Origin: Zygnema circumcarinatum
Lineage: Eukaryota > Streptophyta > Zygnematophyceae > Zygnematales > Zygnemataceae
Reading direction: 5' to 3'
Length of the DNA stretch: 53,577 nucleotides
Assembly (NCBI GenBank): GCA_037447605.1
Contig: CM074813.1
Span: forward strand, 2,801,791-2,855,367
Shown here one piece after another: positions 8,901 to 19,058 of this stretch; the first letter of the stretch is position 1; each line of letters starts with the position of its first letter. A program made the position numbers and the translations under genes. The notes beneath the pieces were generated by a model. That model made no database searches and was not told where the DNA came from. It worked only from the letters and a program-made list of their open reading frames with translations.

Positions 8901-11490
8901 ATGGCTGCCGCGGCAGGAGCGTGGAGGACTTCTTTTTCCTCCTGCGCTTGCCAGACGGGGGCCTCTCTGCGCGACAGCTGTCAGCCATCGAGCCGCTTCT
9001 CTCCTCCCGCAGCCTCTCTCTGTGGCGAAGCCTCTCTGTCAGTGAGCGCGGAGGTTGGGGGAGGAGGGAGAGGGAGAGGGAGAGGGAGAGGGGTAAGGGA
9101 GGATGAGGGAAGGAGGGGATGGGTCTCGTGGAGGCAGCCATGGCGGGCGGAGAGGAGAGGAGGGGGAGGCGGAGGAGAGGGCACGTGGCATGTGAGGGGG
9201 GGCGAGTGTGTTGTGGCTGGATCACAGACACGTGGCAGCAGCGCAGCAGCTGGAACGAATAGGGCGGATAAGGAGGAGGCGGAGGAGGAGTGGGCGGTGA
9301 GTGGGAGGGAGGGAAGGAGGGGCAGAGGGAGGGGGAGAGGGAGTGGCAGAGGGATGGGGAGAGCGAAGGGGAGGAAGGGTGGGGGATCAGGCAAACCTAC
9401 CTGCCCAAAGAAAAATACATATAAATTTACTCTGCCTTACTACAATTGAATCTGTCAACGGTTTATTTCACCTGATAATTGCATTGTGCGTCCTTATCCA
9501 AATTCAAAAAAGGTTTTGGGGCCGAATTGCAAATTTCTTCGCATTATACCTCTCTTTCCTTATCCTACATTGCTTTCTCGCTGGGCGGCAGGAGGAGAAT
9601 TGGGAGGAGGACGAGCTGGACGAGCTCTTTGAAGAGTTTGGGGAGACGGTGCTGCCGGAGTCTGCCGAGGAGCAGAGAGCCTTGCGGGAGAAGCAGGATG
9701 ATGCCGAAAGTTGCACGTGTAGGCTCTCTCTCCCTCTCTCGCTCTCTCGTTCTTTCTACGCCCCTATCGCCTCCTCTCTCTTCTTCCCCTTCCTCCCAAT
9801 TTCTCCTCACTCCGTCTTCAACGCAACCCCCCAAAATATTTCGGGTGAGTTCCGAATTGTTTCTAAGTGAAGATCTCCGAAGCCCTATCTCTCTCTGTGC
9901 ATGCCTGCCCACCAGCCTCCGTTCTGGGCTGCTCTCCCCGAACTCCATAGACAGCAGTTTCCGCACTTTTCTGTGCAGCGTAACGGAATGGAGGCTCAAA
10001 CTAGGTCTGTTTCCATGTGCGTGTTTCAGTTGCGGTGGCCATGGCGCGGGAAGCTGCGGCTGCTAAGGGCGGGGACGTGACGGCCCTCCATGTGAAGAGC
10101 CTCGTGTATTGGGCGCGCTGCTTTGTGCTCGTAACCGCCTTCTCGAAGCCGCAGGTGGAAGCCATAGCGTGAGTCTGCACACCTCTCCAGGAATCTACAA
10201 AACGAGACACTTGAAGAAGTGAAATTTTAAATAAAATTCTTACGGATATTCAAAAAGAGAATTCAAATAAACAATGTTGTTTTAGCGGCGGCCTCCGGAC
10301 GCTCCGCCGTCCGGAGGCCGTGTGAAATTCACTTCTTATTTGTTACTTCAGCAAAGAAATTGATTTTCAGGCCCCCAAGCGATCTTATAAAACGACGAAA
10401 GTAATTTAGATATAATTGGGAATCTATGTGTTTCTCTATATGTATGTATAGAGAGAGAGGTTGAGAGGAAGGGAGGGAGAGGGAGAGAGGGAGAGGGAGA
10501 AAAACGCGAATGCAGGTTCCTTTCTCCCTCTCCATCCGCTTTTTCATCTTGGGGTTTTCCTTCTCTAAGAAAGTGAAGGCATTGGGGATTTTTTAGTAGG
10601 CCATGGCTGCATACTTCAGCTTGAGGCGTTTTGCCTCCTTGTCTTCTGAAGACATGAAATTGGCGCCTCTTCATCGTTGCAGGAAGCGATTGCAGGATGC
10701 TGCTGAGGAGCAGTTTGGCCGGGAGCCCCTCGGAGGAGATAGGGGAGGAGGAAACAGCTGGACATTGCTCGACTATGGTGAGCTTTATAATGAGTCTCTC
10801 CCTCTCTGTCTATCTCTCTTGCTCCCCTCCTCTCTCCCCGCCCGTTCCCTCCCCCTCCCCCCTCCCTCTCTCCCTCGCCGCCTCCACCCTCTCTGTGTAT
10901 CTCTCTCTTGCTCCCATCCTCTCTCCTCGCCCGTTCCCCCCCACTCCCCCCTCCCTCTCTCCCTCTCCGCTCCTCCCTCTCTGTCTATCTCTCTCTTGCT
11001 CCGCTCCTCTCTCCCCGCCCGTTCCCTTCCCCTCCCCCCTCCCTCTCTCCCTCTCCGCCTCCTCCCTCTCTGTCCATCTCTCTCTTGCTCCCCTCCTCTC
11101 TTCTCGCCCGTTCCCCCCCACTCCCCCCTCCCTCTCTCCCTCTCCGCCACCTTCCTCTCTGTCTATCTCTCTCTTGCTCCCCTCCTCTCTCCCCGCCCGT
11201 TCCCCCCCACTCCCCCCTCCCTCTCTCCCTCTCCGCCTCCTCCCTCTCTGTCTATCTCTCTCTTGCTCCCCTCCTCTCTCCCCGCCCATTCCCTCCCCCT
11301 CCCCCCTCCCTCTCTCCCTCTCCGCCTCCTCCCTCTCCTTCTCCTGACATGTGGTCTTTGAGTACCATTGGCAGGCGATGTGGTCGTGCACGTATTCTCG
11401 CCGGCTGCTCGCTCCTTCTACAATTTGGAGGAGTTCTATGGGAACGCCACTCCTCTCCCACTCCCATTTTTAACTGAAGAGCGCCGGTGA
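8901..11490 (+). CDS. Iojap/RsfS-family protein, chloroplast (ribosomal silencing factor)
   Basis: Exons are 8901-9296, 9592-9709, 10030-10168, 10683-10777 and 11375-11490, with agreeing phases; 287 aa, stop TGA 11488-11490. The N-terminus is Ala/Ser-rich like a transit peptide and is followed by low-complexity Gly/Arg and an acidic stretch (EEDELDELFEEFGE). The C-terminal half is the RsfS/DUF143 fold: VTALHVKSLVYWARCFVLVT, FSKPQVEAIA, SWTLLDYGDVVVHVFSPAAR and FYNLEEFYGN. Family members bind the large ribosomal subunit protein uL14 and block subunit joining; plant copies act in plastids. ATG 8901 was chosen because it opens the transit-like sequence; an in-frame ATG-type start at 8799 is less likely. 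The exon 2 donor (AAA|GTTGCA) is weak and was chosen because it is the site giving the conserved frame. Confidence 0.9.
10214..10337. mobile_element. MITE-like foldback in Iojap-like intron 3
   Basis: The ends form an imperfect terminal inverted repeat (AAGAAGTGAAATTT at 10214-10227, the near complement at 10324-10337). Inside lies a perfect 13-bp GC-rich hairpin stem, CGGCCTCCGGACG with its complement (10289-10321). No transposase and no clear target-site duplication were seen, so it is called by structure only. Confidence 0.45.
10795..11338. repeat. pyrimidine-rich minisatellite, about six 88-bp copies, Iojap-like intron 4
   Basis: The block TCTGTCTATCTCTCTCTTGC recurs near 10804, 10890, 10978, 11067, 11156 and 11245, a period of about 86-89 bp. 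Each copy carries a CCCGCCCGTTCCC-type segment. The array fills almost all of intron 4 up to its acceptor at 11374. Confidence 0.85.
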
Positions 11491-13797
11491 AGCATGTGGT
11501 GTTCTATGCCTTAGTTTTACTGATTCAGTTTATTCCAACAGTTGCCTCCCCCCGTGTTCTCGAGGTTTTTTTCGTAGTCTTAATTCGGACAAAGGTGTAT
11601 TGGACCTCTATTTAAGGAATTTCGGAGAGGGAGGTGGAAAAACTTGGTTTTTTTTTTTGCAAACCAGCCCAAGAAAACCACGAGGAATTTCCATCCCCTT
11701 CATGTTTCCATGGACAGCTTTAGCTTGCACTGTCATTGTTTGTTCCAAGTACTGGTGGTTGACCATGACTTGGTCAGTCTTGGTGACTAAAATAAAAATA
11801 ATCTAGTCATGATCGTACCTTGCTAAGGGGCCCATCCCATCCCATGCATGAAGAAGGCCTTTCTATGAAAATTCAGTCGAAAAATCATCAGTTAAACAAG
11901 AAAACCTAGAAATCCTACATGGAGCGGATGGACCTCTTAGTAAGGTCTAGTTGTGACTAAAACACGTCCTATTATGACTGACTAAAACTACTACAAGAAT
12001 GTTTCGGCTAGGAATCAGTTAAGTCAGTTTAGTCAAAACGATTTTGCAGCGGTCGGCTTCCAACTACCGTAACACCTACGCCTCCCTCGTTAACCTTCAT
12101 TATGACCGTTGAATCGTTGACCTATGTCACGACCGTTGACCGTAGCCTTGACGCACATTGCGAGAAAAATCCATACCGTACCCCAATTAGGGATGGATTA
12201 GTTACGACTATATAATATATATTATATTATACAACTGTGACGACTAGATAACGGCTGATATAGTGATATATATTAATTTACAACGCTTTTACAACATGTA
12301 CGGTAATACGGTCGTACGACTGTACGGTATTATGCGGCCCGAGCACGAGCAGACAGAGAAAACCAGACGAACGCATTTCGCAACGCCAACGCCAAAACGA
12401 CCTAATTTTGGTATGGTACGACCGTATGACCGTACGAGTACGATCGTACGGTAGTTAATTGTTCAAAACGAATGGGTATAATATATGTAATAAAGTGTTT
12501 TACTTTAATATATTACTAATTTTAAACCCGTTGTAAATTATATAATATATTCGGAATTTATAACGCGGGCCATCCCTAACCCCAATATGGAATTCCGAAT
12601 TCCGATTTCCAAATTACGGAATTCCGATTTCCGAATTACGGAATTTCGCTCAGAGGCGTTCCCAGGTCCCAAAAGTTCGGTCCGTATCAAAGCGCGCCGA
12701 CCGACAGCTGTGTCGTCGTCACGTGGCGAGTGCTGAGGGGTGGCACGTCCCTGCGCGTGCCACGTGGCTATTGGTGCACACGTGTCGAATCCAAAAGGTA
12801 CCAAATGCACCGACACACGCAACGTGGCGAGTACTGTGCGCTCGATCGCGCCGGCGCCACGTGGCGCCTGTCGGTGGAGCGCGTCCTGCCACGTACGCCA
12901 ACTGCCAGTGTCGGTGCGCAGAGACAGGGCTCGAGGGAGAGGGCTGACGGGGAGGGAGAGGGACAGGGAGAGGGACAGGGAGAGGGAGAGGGGAGAGGCA
13001 GAGGGAGAGGGAGGGAGAGGGAGCGAGGGAGAGGGAGAGAGAGGGAGGGAGAAGGGGAGGAAGAGGGAGAAAGAGAGAGGGAGGGAGAGCGGCTGACAAG
13101 TGTAAGTAAAGCGGAAGGTAGGGGTTTAGAACTTTAGGGGGGGAGAGGTTTTGGGGCGGGAGGGCAGGCAGCGAGCGCTGAAAGGTGGAACGGGCAGAGG
13201 AAGAGAGGGCAGAGGGATGCGAAGAGGTGTAGGAAATGTATGTGAGGGTGGGTGCAGGGGAGGAGAGGAGGGAGAGCAGAGGAAAGAGGGGCAAGTAAGA
13301 TGGAAGGGGGCTTACATTAGGTCTGTAGAAGAGGAGAAATGAGAAGAGAAAGGACGGGCAGAGGAGATAGTAGAGAGCATAGAGGAGGAGAAGAGAGGAG
13401 GGAGGATGGAAGAATGGGAAGCGAGTGGTGTCTTTCCGTGCTTGTTTTTTGTCTCTTCTATCGCTGCAATGATTTCAACCAGCCTCCCTTTCTTCCTCCC
13501 TCTCTCCTCTCGCCCTCCCCACAGTTTTCTCATCTCCCTCTCTCCTCGCCCCTTTCTATTCCCCCTCTCCCTGTCCCTCTCCCCTCTATCCTCCTCCCCA
13601 GATTCCCCTCTTTCTTTCCCACTTTTCTCACCCCCTCTCCCCTATACCCTCCCCCCCAAGCCTCCCCTTGCTACCTCTCCCCTTTTCCCCTTCTCCCGCT
13701 CTCTTCCTCTCTCCCTCTATCCTTCCCTCCCCCATCCCCCCCCCCCCTTCCCTGGTGCGCTGAAACGAGTTCCCTGCCTTCCTTGCAGGCTGCAGAG
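11491..13797. other. gene-poor interval with hAT-like element and purine-rich DNA
   Basis: No reliable coding exon. It contains the hAT-like element, a short tandem repeat of GAATTCCGATTTCC-type units (about 12591-12650), six ACGTG-type boxes (12720-12900), a GA-rich stretch (12930-13110) and a CT-rich stretch (13480-13755). A possible first, perhaps untranslated, exon of the next gene could end at 13101 (AAGT|GTAAGT), pairing with the acceptor at about 13786. Confidence 0.5.
12188..12578. mobile_element. non-autonomous hAT-like element with 8-bp target-site duplication
   Basis: A 391-bp segment begins TAGGGATGG and ends with its exact complement CCATCCCTA. It is flanked on both sides by the identical 8-mer ACCCCAAT (12180-12187 and 12579-12586). 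An 8-bp duplication with YAGGG-type termini is the signature of hAT transposons. The interior is AT-rich with TATA runs and two clusters of GTAC/GTACGG palindromes (about 12298-12325 and 12415-12452). There is no transposase frame, so it would need an enzyme supplied in trans. The intact duplication suggests a fairly recent insertion. Confidence 0.85.
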
Positions 13798-13917
13798 ATG
13801 GACGAGCCGATATATGTTTCCTTCAGACGGGTGGTTCTGGTGGGCTCAGACACCCACTTTTCGTCGTTTACTCTTTTTCTTCGTTTCTATGTCTGTGTGT
13901 GAGAGACAGAGAATAGA

Positions 13918-13960
<43 letters not shown>

Positions 13961-15304
13961 AGGGAGAGAGAGTGAGAGGATTCCTCCCTCTTATGTTAAC
14001 AAGAGCTGATGGTTTGCGCGGCTTTTGCAGATGTTCGCGGGAGCGGTGACTTTGGGCTCCACGGCTCCCATTGCGCCTCTCCTTCTCTTCAGTGGGGCCG
14101 TCGGCTTCTTCTTGGCACTTCCATGGATCGTGTTTCTGTATTGTGCTCGAGCAGCGCTGGTGAGGGGTGCAGCTCTACTGCTGTTTGATGACTGCAGTGA
14201 AATTATTTTGTGGGCTTTTTTCATTTTGTAAGTATTGTATTTGAACCCACCACCCTCCCCCTTTTCATAAGGTTTTTTTTTGTTTTTCTTATGTAGATTT
14301 TTGTCGACTCCGTACTACATCGGTCGAGCCGTTCTCGATATCGCAGCTCGCGAAAAGGTGGTTTGAAGGAGACAGCGAAAGTTGTGCCCTTAGACGTAAG
14401 TGCTTCCGCAGACGTAAACTTCACTTCTTGCCGATAATCTTTGACGTTTACTCGCTTTAAGGTTGAAAGGATCATCGTACGCTCGTTTAATTTTCTATTT
14501 TAATCCGCTGTATGTGCTGGACCTGCGGGATTGGCTCCTTTGAAAGTTTTACTTTATCTTTGTTTGGCTCTGTTCATTTTTTTAAGTTATTTTTGTATGT
14601 GCTCTCTGTTCTGAAAACTGCAGGAACGAGAGGAGGAGAAGATGCAGAAACTGAAGCGGAAGGAGCATCAATCGAGGGAGAAGCGGGAAAGGCTGGCAAG
14701 GAAGCAGCAAGAGGAGAGGAGGGAGAGAGAGAGACTTATTAAGAAGCGTCAGGAGGAGGAGGAGAAGAGGAGAGAGGGAGAGAGGCTGATGCTGCAACAG
14801 AAGCAGGCTCATGAAGAAGCTGAAAGGATGGAGAGAGAGAGAGTTGAACGAGAACGCTACGAGGAGGAAGAAAAGAGGCTGAAGCAGCTCCAAGAGGAGG
14901 AGGCGGTGAGGAGGAGAGAGAACATCGTGAAAGCCCATTACGAGGAGGAGAAGGAGAAGAAAATAGAGCATTTGAAGTATCTTCAAGAGGTGCAACAGAG
15001 GGAGAGGGAGAGAGAGATTCGTGTAAAGAAGCTTCAGGAGGAAGATGAAAGGAGGCGGAGGCTCCTAAAGGAGGAAGAGGAGAAGAGGCTCGAACAACAG
15101 CGATACGCGGAAGAGAGGGCGAGAGAGAGAGCACGGGAGGAGGAGGAGGAGAGGGAGAGAGGGAGACTCGAGAGGGAGCAAGAGCAAGAGGAGGACGAGA
15201 GCTCGAGCTCGAGCGACGACGACGACAAGGATGACAAACACGACGGAGAGAAGCATCCCAAAATTAAGAGGTTCATTCGAAAGATTGTGAACAAGATCAA
15301 ATGA
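13798..15304 (+). CDS. unrecognised two-segment membrane protein with charged coiled-coil tail
   Basis: Exons are 13798-13830, 14031-14227, 14297-14357 and 14624-15304; 323 aa. I do not recognise the family. Two hydrophobic segments (about residues 23-50, containing LLLFSGAVGFFLALPWIVFL, and 58-84, ending FFILFLSTPYYI) are followed by IGRAVLDIAAREK. Then comes about 200 residues of Arg/Glu/Lys-rich coiled coil (98-300), an acidic Ser/Asp cluster and a basic end (IKRFIRKIVNKIK). The third intron donor (AAG|GTGGTT) is weak but keeps the hydrophobic frame joined to the coiled coil; the stronger GTAAGT at 14395 would force a different, less protein-like frame. An intron acceptor lies just before the ATG, so an upstream exon is likely. 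The tail probably faces the cytosol or stroma as a long rod. The gene converges on the ARM gene. Confidence 0.7.
13916..13980. repeat. GA microsatellite in intron 1 of the membrane coiled-coil gene
   Basis: A GAGA run in the sense strand of the intron between 13831 and 14030, followed directly by the acceptor region. Confidence 0.85.
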
Positions 15305-16396
15305 ACTTTAAAGTGTAGAGCTGTAACATACGTCGAAGCTCAGATGTGATGTAACATGTACCAACATAACCAGCACCATTAAATAAGCGGTGGGTTGTCC
15401 TGATGAAGGGGAGAGACTGCGTATGGTTCAAGCAGGGTAGGAGTGGGTGGGAGGGGTTCTGTGGTTGATCAGAGAATCGTTCAAGCAGCAAACTTTGTGT
15501 CTTAGTATGGTCCTTTTGTAGGGTTCTAGTCAGACTTGTAATTGGTACGTCATCACTACGTATGGTGAATCTTTTCGTTATTCTCCTTGGAAGAAGTGAG
15601 AAAGACAATGCAGGCTGTACATTTGTTGACTAAGGGGACTGCTTCCTCCGTTGGGGGGGGTTCAATGGCACAAAACTGAACTGAAACTGGAACTGAGATA
15701 TATGTTTTCAACCCTGCTCTGGCCTTTTATGTCTATCGTTCACTCTCTCTCCCCCCACCCCTCTCACTCTTTCTCTCTCTTTTTTGCGGTAAAAGAATTC
15801 ACGCTTTCGATTTGTTGATGTGTACTTTCAGTGCAGGTGACAATAATACAGAAAATGTGATGCAAGGGCAACCTAAGTACCAAAAAAAAAATCATGATAA
15901 TAATAAAATGTTTTCGACAGAAAATGTACAACAGTTTATTGAACTTGTCACAAATTAATGGAAGATGTAACCGATTTGAACACATATCGGAGGTCCTCAC
16001 TACGTGCAAAATATTTCGGCCATACCCACAAGCTGTGGATAAAAAAAAAAAAAAAAAAAAGAATAGATGCAGCGCTAGAAACTACAAGCAATTTAGTACA
16101 CAGCTTCTCCAACTTACAGCAAGCCTTTGATAAGCATGTCACTCCCCTCCCTCCCCACCCCTCTCTCTCTCCTCCTACTCCTCTCCCAGGAACAAACCCA
16201 TTATTCCAAATTGGTGAGGAAAGGAAGGAGGAAAGGAGGGCGAATGAAGACTGGGAAGAAGTAGGAGTGGTAGGAAAAGGAGGCAGCGAGAGAGAAAGAA
16301 TGAATAAAGCGAGAGAGATAGAGAGAGACAGAAAGAGAGAGAGCGTGAGTGAGAGGAAGAGGAAGCGAAGAGGAAGGAGATTTGAAGAGAGAGGCA

Positions 16397-16441
<45 letters not shown>

Positions 16442-16496
16442 CTGCCCATCCATAACACCTTTGAAACAACAAGCCGTTCCTCCTCCTCTTTTTGCC
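15305..16496. other. convergent 3' intergenic interval
   Basis: It holds the 3' flanks of the membrane coiled-coil gene (plus) and the ARM gene (minus). It contains a poly(A) tract (about 16041-16060), a GA-rich stretch (16285-16370) and a 40-bp CT run (about 16400-16439). No coding exon could be supported. Confidence 0.6.
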
Positions 16497-19058
16497 CTAT
16501 GGTCTGTATCGGAAAGTTCGGTCTTTGCGACTCCGCAGAAGCTGAATGAGAGCCTGTGCTCCTGTCCTCCCTCGCTGTGCGCCCAACGAGAGGCGGACAA
16601 GTGGCAGCATCACGCCCTCAGATAGCATAGCCTCCCCTGCTCCTGGAACGTATGTGGCCAGAGCCAACAGGCATGTGGCAGCATCCTCCATAGCGCGCCT
16701 AGAAGCACCTTCCAAGACGTCCGCAAGGATAGCGACACCTCCCTCCTCATATATAGCCACTCGCCCTTCGCTTACTTGCGCAAGCTTCGCCAATACAGCC
16801 ACAGCCTTTTCCTCTAAGTCCACATCCAAAGCGAGACCAAGCAGGACCTTTACAGCTCCCACAGAAACGATCTCCCTCGCAGAGCCGGGATCGAGGGATA
16901 AATTAAACAGAGCAAGAGCAGCATCTTTTTTACCTCTCAAAGAAGAAATTTTGAGCACCTTCACAAGGCGTCTAACGCCACCCGCCAACCGAATAAGCAC
17001 ACATGCATCCTTGCTTGAAGAGAGGCAAAAAAGGGACGCTGCAGCGTTTTCCGAAATGGGGCAGCTTTCGTGCTCAAGAAGGTCAACTAAAGCATCAATT
17101 CCGCCGACTGTTATCACCTCCTCTCGGCACTTCTCCCCACTAAGAGAGAGGTTTAAAATCGTTGTAACTGCATTCTCTATTATCTCCACATCGTTGTGCT
17201 GCAGGAGAGCAACGAGAGGTTCAATCCCTCCTGCAGCAATAACTCTCATCTTGTTCTTCGGTTGATTCTTCACAAGATTCCGAAGTCTCCGAAGGGCTAA
17301 TTTCCTCACCTCTCCTTTACTTTCTTGAATTGCGTCAACCAAACCTGAAATAATCTCCGCTTCATCTCCACCAAATACGACCCCTTCCCTTTCGGCAATA
17401 TAGGGCTCTGCCTCCCCATTTGATGGCATAGAAACTGCTCTTGCAAGTGAAAAAGACCCATCTTTTGACATAGGCAGAGACAATGTTCTCACAAGCCCGG
17501 GTGATCTCCTTTTCTGAACTTCCGACAACTTCAACAGACAGTAAGCAGCATCTTCTTTTGCCCGAGCTGAACCTCTTTCTAAAACCTTCTGTAAAACAGA
17601 AGCTGCTTCCTTCTCATAGAGAGCGGCACAACCCTCACTCATACGACACAAATTACGCAAAGTTGCAGTAACTTTCTCCTCAAGAGCAGGATCAAGAGCC
17701 AAGCTTAGAAGCACATCTACTGCCCCTTCGTAAACTATGTCACCTGCACACACACCTTCTGCAGAAAGATTCATAAGCACTGTAGCTGCATCTTTCTTGC
17801 CCCTCAGAGACCCCTCCTCCAACATAACAATTAGAGGTTTAATCGCTCCCGCAACCCAAATTAGGGTTTTGGCTTCCTCATCATGGCAGAGAGTGACCAG
17901 CACTGAAGTCGCTGCTTCAACAAGTGACGGCTGCTTCCCTCTCTCCATCACTTGCACCAAATTTTTGATCCCACCTGCACCCAAAATTTGGGATTGGCAG
18001 TTCTCTGTGAGAGCTAAGTTGAGAAGTGTCACGACTGCGTCCTCCACAATGCTGACGTCAGCTGACTTCAGCAATGCTACCAGTGGGGGTATCCCTCCTG
18101 CTTTCACTACTTCGAATTTTTTCTCCGGAAGGTCCTTTACAACTTCCCGTAGAATATGAACAGCGGTTTTTTTCGACTCAGCATTATACTCCTGCAAGTT
18201 TTGCACAAGCACAGCGATCATGTTGTCTCCTGCCACATCCCAAACTGTGGAAGAAGCTGAACTAGTCCCGGCTAAGTTCACACCACTCGATACTCTCGAT
18301 TCAACTTCGCCGGAAGAAAATAGACTATCAGTCAAAGGATCGTCTATCCCAAATTCGCTGAACTCATCTGCTCCCCAAGAGAGAGTCCGCCCCCTTCTCG
18401 CTGTTGCATCACTGTACTTAGAAAAAGTTGCAGTTTCAGTTACTCCACTGGCTGCTTTAAGAGTTACATCTGAATTTTCCACATTTGCCATTTCTTTCTT
18501 GAGTTGTCTGCTCAAATCCTGGTCGTTAAGTGTTCGACTCCTCGTTAAAAACCCTCCCCCTACTGCACAGCCCCCAATTCCCTGTAAGCGTCCCTCTACA
18601 ACTACACCTGCTTTCCGGCGATTAGCAGGGGGCATCTTACTGCGACTGCAAGGAGAGGAGGAATTCATGTGTCTCATATTCTCCTCTGTATGAACGAAAT
18701 TTGAAGGCCAAATGGGGCAAACTGGGCTTTTAGGTGCGAGCCTTATAGTGCTTTCGGAGGACTCGAACTCCCAAGAATTACTGCTCCCATTGCCGCCGTA
18801 ACTGCTTTTGCTTTCCAACAAAGTGGAGCGCTTCTCGGATATTTTGGTGCTTTTTGACTTCTCCTGGCCACCCCAAAGAGGCGAACTTGGCCACCTCAGC
18901 GCTCTCTTAAGCTGCCACGTGGCTCCGCCTGCATCGACAGTTGACGTGGGGCTGATCGTCGGACTCGGAGTGCTTTCTGATGACGCACTCGTTCCACGTC
19001 GCGAGTCTCGAGGTCCACCTCCAACTCCCGCCCAATAATTTTCCGCTAGCTGCGACAT
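16497..19058 (-). CDS. intronless armadillo-repeat protein, duplicated ARM array
   Basis: A single 853-codon frame from ATG 19058 to the stop at 16497. Residues 1-275 are Ser-rich and probably disordered. Two ARM arrays follow, at about 282-545 and 572-845. They share the same order of blocks: NLQEYNAESKKTAVHILREV vs AIQESKGEVRKLALRRLRNL, then AGGIPPLVALLKSADVSIVE vs AGGIEPLVALLQHNDVEIIE, and SLRGKKDAATVLMNLS vs SLRGKKDAALALFNLS. Sequence style resembles the ARM repeats of plant U-box E3 ligases, but I see no U-box, so ubiquitin-ligase function is not supported; a scaffold or adaptor role is inference. Its neighbours have many introns, so the missing introns suggest retroposition or intron loss. 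It diverges from VPS13. Confidence 0.92.
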   Translation of the reverse strand: MSQLAENYWAGVGGGPRDSRRGTSASSESTPSPTISPTSTVDAGGATWQLKRALRWPSSPLWGGQEKSKSTKISEKRSTLLESKSSYGGNGSSNSWEFESSESTIRLAPKSPVCPIWPSNFVHTEENMRHMNSSSPCSRSKMPPANRRKAGVVVEGRLQGIGGCAVGGGFLTRSRTLNDQDLSRQLKKEMANVENSDVTLKAASGVTETATFSKYSDATARRGRTLSWGADEFSEFGIDDPLTDSLFSSGEVESRVSSGVNLAGTSSASSTVWDVAGDNMIAVLVQNLQEYNAESKKTAVHILREVVKDLPEKKFEVVKAGGIPPLVALLKSADVSIVEDAVVTLLNLALTENCQSQILGAGGIKNLVQVMERGKQPSLVEAATSVLVTLCHDEEAKTLIWVAGAIKPLIVMLEEGSLRGKKDAATVLMNLSAEGVCAGDIVYEGAVDVLLSLALDPALEEKVTATLRNLCRMSEGCAALYEKEAASVLQKVLERGSARAKEDAAYCLLKLSEVQKRRSPGLVRTLSLPMSKDGSFSLARAVSMPSNGEAEPYIAEREGVVFGGDEAEIISGLVDAIQESKGEVRKLALRRLRNLVKNQPKNKMRVIAAGGIEPLVALLQHNDVEIIENAVTTILNLSLSGEKCREEVITVGGIDALVDLLEHESCPISENAAASLFCLSSSKDACVLIRLAGGVRRLVKVLKISSLRGKKDAALALFNLSLDPGSAREIVSVGAVKVLLGLALDVDLEEKAVAVLAKLAQVSEGRVAIYEEGGVAILADVLEGASRRAMEDAATCLLALATYVPGAGEAMLSEGVMLPLVRLSLGAQRGRTGAQALIQLLRSRKDRTFRYRP

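Noticed and set aside
9061-9394. Pro/Leu/Ser- and Gly/Arg-rich frames over GA- or CT-rich DNA throughout the window
   Set aside because: Low-complexity frames occur on both strands of the same tract, with no conserved motif or consistent splice phase. Only tracts inside proven exons are kept.
12730-13137. Coding first exon of the membrane coiled-coil gene ending at 13101
   Set aside because: The donor is good and the phase fits, but the frame is mostly GA-repeat translation (Gly/Glu/Arg). It is kept only as a possible untranslated exon.
14358-14400. Extension of the membrane protein exon to the GTAAGT donor at 14395
   Set aside because: The frame with the conserved hydrophobic sequence stops at a TGA after AREKVV; using AAG|GTGGTT at 14357 keeps the frame into the coiled coil.
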